In this document: in pieces, positions 21,314 through 31,849 of the stretch
How the letters are laid out: each line of letters begins with the position of its first letter
Numbering within the stretch: position 1 is the first letter of the stretch
Source: Pezizomycotina sp. ARF18
Taxonomy: Eukaryota > Ascomycota
Reading direction: 5' to 3'
Assembly: GCA_002224055.1 (NCBI GenBank)
Contig: AZLU01000062.1
Span: forward strand, 1-39,845
DNA length: 39,845 nucleotides
Translations under genes and position numbers: made by a program
The notes under the pieces: generated by a model
The model's input: only the letters and a program-made list of their open reading frames with translations
Database searches by the model: none
What the model was told of the DNA's origin: nothing

Positions 21314-22275
21314 CTACGTTTCCTCTTCCTTCCTCAAAGACGCCAAAGTAACCACCGGCTTCCTCCTAAACCTCCTCAGTATCCCTCCATCTCCCTCCTA
21401 TTCTCCCCGCCCAACTCACTCAACACTCTACTCCCTGCGCTTCCTTCTCCAAGTACAAATACCTTACCATACACCACATATTACTCACCGCCACGGAACC
21501 CAACGGCCGATCGTACCTAATCTGCTTCGGCAGCGCATTCAACATCCGTATCAAACTCGGAATATATACCTCCCTCCTCCCCCATCGCTAAAGGCAGCTA
21601 GCCGCTGCGGCGGTTCTAATTGTCTCCCTGCGCTAGTAAGTTAGTATACCCAACCGCGACGGCTTCCGTCGCCGATAAAACGTCGCCGCGATCGTGCTTT
21701 TCGTCTATTAAACATGGATTCCACGCCGTTAATTCGGGTACGCGAAATTTCTCGCCATCGACGGAGAGATTGTACCGCTCCTCCGGCCAGAGTGTTATGT
21801 AGTAGTCGTGTTCGGGGTTATATAACCGCGGCGCTTGGGTTGTTGCGGACTCCGCGGCGGGCGGTTAGCGTTTGCGGTGACGATTGGAAGTAGCCGGTGG
21901 ATAGGAGGGCGGAGTGGATGGTGGGGATGTGGGAGGTACGGACGAGGAGGTCGATGTCCTAACAGTAGCTGTTTAGCAGAAGTCGGGGGGGGGTGTTGTT
22001 TAATGGGGGATTTATTGCTGTGATATTAAAAAGTAATGTCTAACATACATCCCACGGCACCCGCATCCCCGTCCATCTGAAAGCGCGGTGCTCCAAGAGT
22101 ATTATCGGCTGCTTCATCTCCTCGAAAATGCCGGCTACGATGTCGAAGTAGCCTGTACAACACCACTCTTCCTCTTGCTCTACTCTTTTTCCGTCTTCTT
22201 TGTCTCGCTGTCTCGCTGCTTGTTTGTATCCCGTTGGCCGATTTTAACGATCGAACCTACTTGGATTAACTCCAT
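21314..22275 (-). CDS. uncharacterised protein, possibly nucleotidyltransferase-like
   Basis: I do not recognise the exact family. Minus-strand pieces are GYFDIVAGIFEEMKQPIILL, EHRAFRWTGMRVPWD, then intron 21959-22048 (GTATGT donor, TTAG acceptor), then DIDLLVRTSHIPTIHSALLS. Next come YYITLWPEERYNLSVDGEKF, RVPELTAWNPCLIDEKHDRG, VYIPSLIRMLNALPKQIRYD and a basic end ILRRFRRKPVVTLASLRKEE at TAG 21314. DIDLLV fits the D-x-D metal-binding strand of the pol-beta-type nucleotidyltransferase fold, and the W-P-E and VDG motifs resemble sequences I associate with uncharacterised fungal proteins. Both points are inference. The usual GS motif before DxD is not evident. The first exon is uncertain: ATG 22275 (MELIQ) with an intron ending at 22153 is the best candidate, but its phase does not fit without a correction. 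Three or more frameshifts occur. Confidence 0.5.
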
Positions 22276-23226
22276 GTTTACGTTCGTGGGACTTAGAAGA
22301 TGGACCGATCGAGTGGTTACTATGTAACTACTGCTGAGGAGGATTGCTCTTTTTGTTATGCTTTAGTCTGCTGGTTGCAGATTTCAAGAGGAGAGGAAGA
22401 TTAGCGACAAGGAGAAACTTATGAGTTCATGGGGCAGTCAGTGGCCAGAAGGTTTGAATCAAGCTTCTGCTCTCCCTCAATTAGAGTCGGCATTCATAAT
22501 AAAAAGTTTAATCTGTTTTTTTGTCCAAGTGAATGGTATCCATTATATAGATATATGTACGTCCTTGATAGAGTGACATCTTTGCCATAATAGTAAAAAT
22601 ACACATTTTGTTTTTTTTCCCATTCCTAAAATCCCGAATAAAACGGAAAATCCCTAATATGATAAAACACTCAAGTGACAAGAAAAATAAAAGGAAAAAA
22701 AAAAAAATGAACTCCGTTGTGAAAACCCCATTGCGTTTGAAAGGAAAGGGAAAAAAAATATAAGGAAGGGAACGATATAGTAACACAAATTCTTTGTGAA
22801 GTAGAAAGCGTAGGCTTTAGTAGAATATATGCGCCGCTGTGTATATGTGTAGGAAGGAGTGAGGTTATTGGGAAGACGGGGAGGAGGATGATAGATGGGA
22901 AACAAACAACGGGCGGAATTGGTGGTCTGAGTAGAAACTATATACTTTAAGGAAAATAATAATAAAAAGGAACAAATAACATTCCATTTCAAGAAAAGAA
23001 AAGAAAACCATTCAAATAGAAGTGAAATGAAAAAAAAGCCCTTAGAAAAAAATTTTTTCCCCGATCCTGACACTGAATATTCTGGACAAGGTGAAAGATA
23101 TGTCGGAAAAAGAGACGTCGTGTCGAAGGAAATACAAGGAAAAAGTTGACGAACGGAATTATATCGACCAGGATAAAAGCTGTACAAGGAAAAGGTTCAT
23201 TTCGGATATTTCGTTGCTGTTTTTTC
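22276..23226. other. spacer right of the DxD-motif gene
   Basis: Between the DxD-motif gene's 5' end and the palI stop. The minus-strand open frames here (22508-23187) are runs of F, L, S and Y over A-rich plus-strand DNA and do not read as protein. It mostly represents the palI 3' flank and the upstream gene's promoter. Confidence 0.5.
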
Positions 23227-25906
23227 TTATATGGGGTACCTGCCATCTGGGCCACCGAATCCCTGGGCGCAGCCTGAGGTCGATCGCCAAGCGGCACGGC
23301 AGCTCCTCCGCGTCCCCGTACTCCGACCGGTCCACCTCGGCCTGTCAGGGCTCCCGGTAATTCAAAGTCGGGATTGTTGGAAAGAAGCGCGCTCGCGTGG
23401 TTCGGCCGCCTGCTCGACGGGCCGTAGTCGCCAATTTCGTTGGGTCCGGCTCCCACCTGGGGTTGATGCCCTCTGGCTTATACTTGTGAAGTGGCTCCTC
23501 TCGGATTCGCTGGTGACTCTGTCCTGATGTCAGCTCCTCGAAGGAATGGTTATTCAGAGGGGTAGACTGCAGCGGCGGGGGCCTTTGCATGGGAATTTGC
23601 ATAGGTGCTTGCATTTGCATTGGCGTTTGCATTTGCACCTGCTGCGGTTGCGGTCTAGGTGGTGTTCCAGCAACGCCGCCCATGTCTGATGGTTGATTCA
23701 TCATGCCCGGCGTTGTTGGTGGATTGAGGAGGAGGGTCATGTTACGAGCAGCGGGGCCAGGCTCGACGAACCCTTGGACCGGTGCTGCTGCTGCTTGGTC
23801 AACGTACCCAGCTTGCAGTGAAGCAGGAAGATCTCCCTAGCGTTCACGGGCGTGCCGTGCCGCGAATTTGCAAAGCGAGGGTCTACATCTTCGTAGTAAT
23901 CGTTGGATGGTCGCGACGTAATTGGTTGTGCGGGCTTAGGAGCAGGTTGTGGATTGGGTCGGAGGCGAGCTCGGCTGGCAGTTCAACAGGGGCAGGGATG
24001 GATGTGTCGGGTGCTTCTACGGCATTCATTTCCTCCGGTACTGTTCCGTTCTTCATCTGAGCATTGATCCAGGCAGTCCGGGTGGTACGTATCTAAAAAT
24101 AGATAGTTAATATAAAACTCGCTCATGATCCTCAAGATCCGAGACAAGAACAGAATTAAGACAAAACTCACTCATCCGAATATACGCTAGTTGGGCTCAT
24201 AATTCCGGGACTTGGCGTTCTAGAAGGATCCGGAGCGTGGCCGACTGCAAGTCCGACTGGTGCGGCGAGGAACTGATCTTGTGGCTGTGGAGGTCCTTGT
24301 GGCATTTGGGCGCCCATTGGTTGTTGAGGCATTGGCTGCATTCCCGTCATTTCGTACCCATAAGGTCCCTCCTGCGGATGCGGGGGTTGGTCCATGTAGC
24401 CAGGAGTTTGATTTCGCATTGGTTGTCCAGGTCCAGGAGTCATGCCACCGGTAGGTCGTCGCGGCGGAGGTCCGTATGGATCCCTCATGTCGTCGAAACC
24501 GGGGCCCCGTCCAGGTCCATTATTAGGTCCGTATCCGGGTCCGTTGGGTCCAAATCCGGGTCCTCCACGCATTGGTCCGCCAGGTCCCCTCGGCGGATAG
24601 TAGCCGTTGCCTTGCGGAGGCGCCCACCTCCGCGTCCACCTCCAAATCTCCCCTGCCCCTCGGACCACCTCTGAATCCACCGCGTCCTCTGCCAGGCGGG
24701 CCACCTCCCATACCCATTCCCATACCACCCATTCCGCCCATTCCCATTCCGGGACCACCAGGACCATTCATCTGCGCATCGGCGGCGGCGGGGTGTTGTT
24801 GTATGCATCGTATTCGTTTGAAGACATCGTAGTATTCGAGGGCTGGCGATTCATCGGCTGGCTCGGCCCGCGAGGAATCATCGGATCAAACCCACCTGGG
24901 GAAGCAGGGTCGTAATCTTTCCTTGCGCGGGGATTAAGCGGCACACGGTCGCCATCCTCGGAGGGTCGCCTGCCGCCGCCGACATCAAAGGTCGCAAACT
25001 CTGGAAGCTTGGGTTCCCTTGTCGGTCCGGGACTAGGCGTGTTGAAATCGGTCGCCGGGAGAGTCGGTTCGCGAGACGGAGGCACCGGCGTATTAACCGC
25101 GAAATCTTGCTGCTGCTGCCGCTGGAAGGCCGACCCGTTCATTTCCGCATTCTGCGCGATCCTCTTCTTGTGTGCTTCCCGACTGACAACCGTCCTACGC
25201 ATAGCACAGCTGAAAAGCGAAGCAGCGGCTACGCAGATTGCGGCGGCAAGCACTACCCAACCGCCCCATTGCAAGTGTGGAATAAACATGAGGATGTCGA
25301 TCAGAAATGCGAGGGTCGTGACAAGGAATGTCGCGAGGCCAACAAGGAGCAGCGTCAGAAGATACCCGGGGCTATGTGATGGCGTGTGGATGTGAGAGCA
25401 TGCCGCCATGATGGTCATGATCAAGGTAAGTGCGCATGCGATCGGGTGAACAATGAGGAGATTCGAAAGCGACTTGCGCGCCTTCGTTGGGAGGGAGAAT
25501 TCATTGTCGGTGAGAGAGCCTAGAATCAAGTAATGGAAAGAAAAGAGTTAGAAAAAGAAAAGGTTCAAGAAGCACACGAGAGAAACGTAAACTTTTTCTC
25601 GTATAAGCGTAATTTGCATGCAAACCGAAAAAAAAAAAAAAATGGTCAAGTTTTCTTCGAAGGTTGCAAACTGCACAGAAAAATATGAGCAAAAAAGATC
25701 CGTCCTGGAGACTCACCTGGATTGTACCCTATCTCGATGGCGCTACATTTGTTCCCCTTACAGTAACCAAACACTCCAAACGATACATCTCCTAGCGTAG
25801 CTATTGTGATTCCTTTGATGATGGGAGCCGAAAGGACACTGATGAGAAGTAGGACGAATGCGGCGAAGAGTAGCAAGGTAAGTGGGGTAGCGGCTTTCAG
25901 AGGCAT
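23227..25906 (-). CDS. palI: palI/RIM9 pH-response membrane protein
   Basis: PalI/Rim9 assists the plasma-membrane pH sensor PalH/Rim21 in the Pal/Rim pathway that activates the transcription factor PacC at alkaline pH. The start is ATG 25906 (MPLKAATPLTLLLFAAFVLL). Exon 1 holds TM1 and the Cys-containing GVFGYCKGNKCSAIEIGYN; intron 25520-25716 follows. Exon 2 reads SLTDNEFSLPTKARKSLSNL, TM2 (LLIVHPIACALTLIMTIM), TM3 (LATFLVTTLAFLIDILMFIP), TM4 (WVVLAAAICVAAASLFSCAM), then the hallmark RRTVVSREAHKKRIAQNAEM. The long cytosolic tail is Pro/Gly/Gln/Met-rich: MGMGGMGGMGMGMGGG, RGRGGFRGGPRGRG, YGPNNGPGRGPGFDD. Intron 24093-24171 joins SVYSDE to YVPPRTAWINAQMKNG once one C is added at 24080-24082. 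Later come YYEDVDPRFANSRHGTPVN, GINPRWEPDPTK, NPDFELPGAL and the end GFGGPDGRYPI at TAA 23227. About seven frameshifts, all in the tail; the four-TM part is unbroken. Confidence 0.93.
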
Positions 25907-26099
25907 TTTCGGTGATATAAAAAGTAAGACGGTAAACGATTGATCCAATTGCTGGTAATTCCCAAGACTCTGCTAAGACTTTCCCCGTCTCTTCCTCTTT
26001 CTTATTTCCTCCTCCCTTTCCTCTTTCCCACTCTTTTCTTCTTGTCCCCTCTCACAATCCTCTTGAATGGAGAAGGAACCCTGCTCTCACGAGGAGGCG

Positions 26100-26105
26100 G
26101 CCAAG
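26100..26105 (+). promoter_or_regulatory. possible PacC/Rim101 site (GCCAAG) upstream of palI
   Basis: GCCAAG matches the core PacC consensus GCCARG and lies about 195 bp before the palI start codon. A six-base match turns up by chance about once in 1 kb when both strands and the degenerate base are counted. It is therefore only suggestive. Confidence 0.25.
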
Positions 26106-26735
26106 TTTATATCGACGCCGTTTTGGACCAGGAAAAAAAAACCAAAGGAACACTGTGTCGGTGGGGGAGGGAGAATTTCTTCGAGATTTGCCGAAATGTC
26201 GAAATCCTCGTGATATTTTGGGGGAGAGTCAGAAGAAAAGAACCCAGAACAAAGGAAACCAACCAGAGAAACCCAAACCAAGAAACGAATGACGTTTGAC
26301 TGAAAAAGAAACAGAAGATGACAAAATAAAGGGAAGAAGAAAAGAGATAATATCACGATGGAGAAAGGAAAATGGATGAATAACGAGAGATGAAAATTAA
26401 AAAAGAAAGATAATAATAATAATAGAAATTGAAAAAAATTTAAAAAATAATAAATAAAATAAAATAAAACGAATAGAAAGAAGGTACTGCTCTGCTCTCT
26501 CTCTCTCTCTCTCTTGCGTTCCTGATCTTTTTTTTTTTTTTTTCTTTTTTAATTTTAATGAATTTCTGCAAGTTCTGGTCCTCTTTTGGTAGTGAACCGC
26601 CCGTATTGTGAGAAAAAGCTACTTCCCTTATTTATTTATTTATTTAAATTAATTTTGTATTTTTTGGCTGTTTAAAAAAAAGGGGGGGGGTTGCCCATGC
26701 GAATGTTAGAAGGGGTAGAAGAAGAAGAGGTAGAG

Positions 26736-26755
26736 AAAAAAAAAAAAAAAAAAAA
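26736..26755. repeat. poly(A) tract, 20 bases
   Basis: Uninterrupted run of 20 A in the gene-free region upstream of palI. No element boundary is recognised. Confidence 0.85.
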
Positions 26756-27083
26756 GGAATTTAAAATTCTCATTCTCATCTGCTAAAAGGTAAAAATATT
26801 GTGGTTGCTTTTTTTCTCTTTTCAATCTCTTTTTAATTTCCTTCCTGCCTTTTATTCACAGGAATTGGCTTTCACTTCCTTCTGTGCTTCAAGACATTCC
26901 ACTGTCTTTTCTCATACACGGGAAGCAATGAGCTTGTTACGACTGAGCTACTCTTCATAATTTCCCAATTCCTTGAACTCCCTCAAGGACCCTTTTTTTT
27001 TCTAAGGGTAGGCACACGATTGTGGTATAGTTAAAAGAACATGTGCCACTCTGAGGGATGAGGAAACAAGCAAAGCAAGGTAC

Positions 27084-27115
<32 letters not shown>
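27084..27115. repeat. T17 run directly abutting an A15 run
   Basis: Seventeen T are followed without a gap by fifteen A, forming a 32-bp near-perfect self-complementary block in non-coding DNA. It may be a slippage product or a hairpin-forming site. Nothing coding lies next to it. Confidence 0.85.
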
Positions 27116-27116
<1 letters not shown>

Positions 27117-27291
27117 AAAGAAAAGAAACATATAAAAACGCTATAAAACTACTGGCTGGCTAATAATCGCGGGTGATGACGAGTCCATGATTTCAAGAAG
27201 CGCAAAAAGGAAGACAGGAAGAAACGCTTGGGGTGCAGCTGGGAAGGGTGCCTGGCGCAGTTGGTGCTTCCATTCACTGCAAGCTGACGGC

Positions 27292-27310
27292 AAAAAAAAA
27301 AAAAAAAAAA
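27292..27310. repeat. poly(A) tract, 19 bases
   Basis: Uninterrupted run of 19 A between short GC-rich pieces; non-coding. An open frame covering it on the minus strand is interrupted by a run of Phe codons and is not believable. Confidence 0.85.
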
Positions 27311-28469
27311 TTAAAACACCAAAGAGAACTGAGACCACCTTTTAACCGTTTATCGAGGAGCTGGAGGAGGGCTGGAAGAAAAAGTATACCGTGGCTATAT
27401 TCTCTATAGGATCTGATCTGGATTCTGGACCTCGCAGATCCTAACTGGCTGTTCCTCCATCTACCTCTCGTGGATGGCACAAAACGGCAAGCTGCGTTAT
27501 ACAGGCATTTCCGTGTCATCGTTTAAATCCTCATTCACGGATTTTTCTGCCCTTCATTCTTCCTTTTCTATTCAAAGCCTTTTTTCCCTGCTATATTATT
27601 CATTTGTTAATTATTTAATTGCTGTTATATTATTCTTGAGTATATGAGTTCGAGGGGATGCCAGTTTCTGATACATGAAAAAATAATTTGCTCTCCTTCC
27701 TGCAGTATGTAAATCACATTTCACACTATCTCTCAAGGTAGATAATAATAATAATAATAATGACAATAACAAAAAGGCGGATAATTCTTGACACGGCCAT
27801 ATACAACGTTCCGGCAAGTTCCAAGGCGAAACCAGGCCGCGAATTAATAGGACCTAATACATGCTTATCTCCTCATCTTTTGCGGCGTGGGGCAGGGCTG
27901 CCTCAAATAGGACAAATATCGCGATAAAAAGGAAGGACGCACTCAATGAACAAGAAAAGCGAAATTACAGGAAGAGAAACCGGAGCATCGTTAACGCGTT
28001 TTCTCCTCATTTTTTCAAGAAACGAATATTAATTACTACAAGGGAACGATCTTTTACCAACCTGAAGGGGAGTTCTCCGAACGAGATAATCGATCGATTG
28101 ATTTAGGTATTTCCATTTCACAAGCACGTTTTTTTCTTTGAGCTCGCTATTTCGAGTCCGCCGCTGGTCCCTCCTCTGTTTAAGCGGTTGAAAAAGCTTC
28201 CCTCCTTTTTAACCAATCAGGACGGAGAAACGGCTTCTTCTTGTCTCGGTATTTTGGGTCTGTTTGGTTCGTTTTGTATCCCCCTCAAAAAAATACCCAA
28301 TCAGCTCGTCACATCCGCAGCTTTTTCGTTTTTTCATTTTGTATCTGGGAACCAAACGTGAGTAATAAGCAGGTAACCTCCTCGCCATCCGATCGATTTT
28401 TGCGTGTCGCCTTCAGGTCGGTTACAGAAATAGTATCAAAAAAAATTCGCGCGAAAAAATAACTAGCTT

Positions 28470-28482
28470 CCCCCCCCCCCCC
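28470..28482. repeat. C homopolymer, 13 bases
   Basis: Thirteen consecutive C in otherwise mixed DNA. The length should be treated as approximate, because shorter C runs in this window appear to be undercalled. Confidence 0.85.
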
Positions 28483-28873
28483 TTCTGCCTTATAAAACTA
28501 GAAGCACGAAAGAAGCTTCAGAAGCCGCTCCTCTTGTTCCATCGCTTTTTTGGGGTTCCACGCGTCCAACCGTACACCGCCGCAATAAATTTTTTTTTTT
28601 TTTTCATATCCCCTTGTTACACTGACTGACTGACAAACTGAAAACCTTTTGAATATTATTATACCTTCTTTACTAACAAAATACGAATATATCAAAAGCA
28701 TTCCTTTCTAAAGTATGCAAAAAGACCTCAATGTCTAAAACTGTCTCGTGATCAAAAGGTACGGAGCACATTTTCTTTTTTTCAAGGCTCACACAATCTT
28801 CGATGCACACACGGAATATATATCTGTGTTCTTCCCGCCTTCCCGCCTTGGTACCCCAGTTTAGAGTTTGGAG

Positions 28874-28893
28874 TTTTTTTTTTTTTTTTTTTT
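28874..28893. repeat. poly(T) tract, 20 bases
   Basis: Uninterrupted run of 20 T in non-coding DNA, about 440 bp before the doubtful frame at 29316. Confidence 0.85.
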
Positions 28894-29315
28894 GCCTTTT
28901 GTATATGTATACGGTATCTGCGACCTTTTCTGTATTCACGAATCACGCGAATATGTTATATTTCCCCCACCTTGAATACTCTCTTCTCCACTGTCATCGA
29001 GAATTAAGTCAGGGCAAAAAGTGAACAGGTCCTTGAACCTTGCCCACATCTTTTACGGCGATAGACTTTTGAGTGCCTTACCCTGAAGCTTCCATCTGTT
29101 TTTTTTTTTTTTTTTCTTTTTTCTTTTCCTTCTTGCCGGCCGAGCCGAATAAATAAGTCGTGTTCATTTTTCCCTTTTCGTCTACCTTGATAATTAACGT
29201 GCGTAGATGCTTATACTCCTAGCCACTTTCTGCTATAACCTAGCTCGTAGAGTAACTTTTAAAATTTGAATAATTTCCATCCCCAGCCTGTCTTTTTCAG
29301 CTCCTAGGGTCTTCA

Positions 29316-29819
29316 GTGAACAAGTTCGGTAAAATCCGAAGCGTTCGATACTACTTTGAAACCCTCACGCGATCCGCTGCTAGACCTCTTATACGAGGAA
29401 ATGGAAATTTTCCGCTCCCGCGCCGTAGATACTTCTCCTCGTGTTATCACAGGCGCCAGTTTGGACATCTGTATATTCATAGTGACCATTCTTACTCTGA
29501 TTTAAGCCATGATAAACGTCTTACTTACCTTAAATTGAAATTGAAGACGCTCTTAGCGTCATGCTGTAATATAATTGGTCCCTATGACTTTTATCTGTCG
29601 TTCAAGGATACAAGGTAACAAAGGTATCCGGTGACGATGCATGAAAAATATTTTCTCCACGCTTTTTTAGACATATGCCTTTTTCTTCAATCCAGCATTT
29701 TATCGATAGCGATAGAGAATCTTGGTGTGATTACGCCTTGCGTCGTGGAAGTATGGGGTGTTGGGTTGGTGGAATGTGAATGGTTGAAAGAGCATAGGAA
29801 CGCTCTCGGTCCCCGTTGA
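29316..29819 (+). CDS. doubtful coding fragment, unrecognised
   Basis: Frames here have a more protein-like composition than their surroundings. One frame gives SEAFDTTLKPSRDPLLDLLY and EEMEIFRSRAVDTSPRVITG, then a hydrophobic DICIFIVTILTLI. After shifts, another gives FYLSFKDTR and VTMHEKYFLHAFLDICLFLQ, ending VVEVWGVGLVECEWLKEHRN with a TGA at 29817-29819. If real, it would be the 3' part of a small gene broken by at least two frameshifts. I know no family with these motifs and see no splice sites that settle the structure. It may equally be a decayed gene fragment. Confidence 0.25.
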
Positions 29820-29935
29820 TCAATCGTAATGATTTAAGACGGAGAAGGTAACTTCTTCAAGCTCGATGTTCTGGAAACTTATTGATCTGTGTTACTTCGT
29901 GATGATCTCTATCTAGGCTAGTTATTATCCTTGCC

Positions 29936-29968
<33 letters not shown>

Positions 29969-31849
29969 CTTATAAAAAAACAAAAAGCGAAAGTTAGAAA
30001 CAAAAAAAAAAAAGCAGGCGTAGAGAAACATTAATTCGCAGGCACGGAAAACAATTAAAAGAACAAGCCAGAATATTTCACGCGCAAACAAACAATTGAT
30101 TTCTCAATTAACCACGTATAACAATCAAAACGCCAAAAATTTTTAAGCTTCATTATACATTCATGAGTAGAACGAACAAGCATACTAATAGTGACGAAAA
30201 CTATTAGGGGTATTAACCAATATCTGATATTGATCTAAGATTAATTCCTGTATCGATGACTTCTAGTAGCTCAAGGAAGCTCAGAGGCTCGATCGATAAG
30301 GGAATTACCCGGAGAGGGGCCCAGAATATAAGCTCTCAATCGTGAGGTCTTGCTACCAGATATATAAACGTAGCACTTAGACGTACGAAATAACAATGCG
30401 CAGAGCGAGCGATAAAGAAAGCTCAAGAAAGAATCAGAACGCATAGTTATCGACATTGTTCCATCGGGCTCATGATATTCCGGTCTACCAAGCTATGCTG
30501 TGCCCACCATGAGCCTGCGTACCGTTGGGCGGACATATTATTACTTCTAAGTTTCTCTCCGGCAACAGCTATAAATCACCTTTTCAACCGACTCGGCGGA
30601 CGGGTCATATCAAATGAGAAAAACAACGAACTCGGGAGGCTGGATAACGAAGACTCTAACAAGGATTTGCGTTGTCATCTGATACGTAAAAAGAGCCAGC
30701 TCGTGGGGCGTAGGAGCTACAATGAGTAGATTCACTAGCAGTGGCAACTTTCAAAGCTGAACGAGCCCACGATGCTGATATTACCGGTTCTAAATGTTTT
30801 TTTTTAGACGGTGCGAATACCATATTGGCATAACAACGCTTTGGAAGTTGGCACGGCTTTTAAAGGGTAGTATTGAGCATCAAAGCGGTTATCGCGCGAT
30901 ACCGACGTTTATTCTCGCTTGATACTTTACGCGAACACTATCCACCTGGGGGTTTAAGATACGCTGAATTCAAGAACCCGTCTTAATACATAAAGAAAGT
31001 GCTAGCAGCTACTACATTTCCATCGAGCTTTCATAAACTATCGTTACGCAATGAAACAGCAGGAACCAAGCATAGGCCTGACATTGGTTATGGTATCGTC
31101 GAATGTAGTTTTTTTTTTTCTTTTCTCCCTCGGGGAATCACAGAAATTGGATAACGCTGATAGCAAAGACCATAAAGCTTTCCCTAAAAGTAGCTTACAT
31201 TCCTATATCAAGCGCGAGTCCTTTTTATAAATCTGAGAGGACTCTTAGGAGTTTTTTTAAACGATGCGCTAAAATTAAAAGCTATTCGCGAGACCGAGGA
31301 TATTTCACTTCACTTCAACCCTATCGAAATATAACATGACTACGCAGTTTTTGCTATCAACCATACGGCCGCCTGAGCTGGAATCACGAAAATCGTAACG
31401 GATATGGGTCCCAAGCTCGAGAATTCGGAATTTCACGATCGTTGATTACGATATGCCTGTGCACCGTTGATGGCGTACCCTATGACGGCTAGTTTTCAAC
31501 AAAGAAGACGATAGTGAATCAATTCTGCAGCATAATGTTCCGAAAGACGAAACCGTTGAAGCCGGTAATGTTTAAGGTTCTGTGAAGGCTCGAAAGCGCA
31601 GCGGAAACAATAGCTAGTTGTTCGATTCTAATGTTCGTTCAATTTATATCAATCCAGCGCATTTTCAACAACTGGGGAGACCCGGCGAATAAAACCTTCA
31701 CCAAGCGAATCTACTCAAAGCTTTGCGGCAGAAAAAACTTCCTTCGATACATTAGACAAGTAGAAAACACAGGGAAAGCCTAACCCTTCAATAGTAGCGC
31801 ATACCTGCTGACACTAGGATGTTTGCTGGAATGGCTGAACACCCATATA
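29820..31849. other. gene-free stretch before the LINE-like remnants
   Basis: It begins with a T31 tract at 29938-29968 and an A-rich part, then turns into evenly mixed sequence of middling GC. No open frame above about 85 residues is seen. Given the LINE-like 3' ends further right, part of 30.5-31.85 kb may be the decayed body of the same element, but I could not recognise reverse-transcriptase motifs. Confidence 0.4.
29938..29968. repeat. poly(T) tract, 31 bases
   Basis: Uninterrupted run of 31 T. It marks the left border of the decayed right arm. It could be the tail of an element inserted on the minus strand, but no matching element is recognisable on its left. Confidence 0.9.

Larger units (their letters stand above)
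25907..29315. other. 3.4 kb gene-free region upstream of palI
   Basis: It contains the palI promoter, C/T-rich stretches near 25975-26060 and a CT microsatellite near 26493-26515. It also has an ATTT repeat near 26630-26646 and an ATA repeat at 27742-27761. Homopolymers are many: T16 at 26528, A20 at 26736, T17/A15 at 27084-27115, A19 at 27292, C13 at 28470, T20 at 28874. Short open frames (for example 27861-28106 and 28241-28462 on plus) have no recognisable content. Confidence 0.5.

Noticed and set aside
22508-23187. Minus-strand open frame of up to 177 residues
   Set aside because: It is mostly F, L, S and Y from A-rich plus-strand DNA, overlaps the end of palI in another frame, and has no recognisable motif.
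24237-24674. Plus-strand open frames of 100-145 residues at 24.2-24.9 kb
   Set aside because: They are antisense to the palI tail; the long frames arise from its GC-rich Pro/Gly codons.
10619-25906. Secondary-metabolite or defence cluster
   Set aside because: No polyketide or peptide synthase, P450, transporter, NLR-type or HET-domain gene is recognisable; the genes are mostly housekeeping.
2987-26000. Whole locus as a pseudogene cluster
   Set aside because: Breaks are single-base length changes in homopolymers while splice sites, metal ligands and termini are intact and nonsense substitutions are lacking, so sequence error explains it better.
26930-26960. Minus-strand tRNA-like stretch (AGTAGCTCAGTCG)
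   Set aside because: No T arm or acceptor pairing could be found around it.
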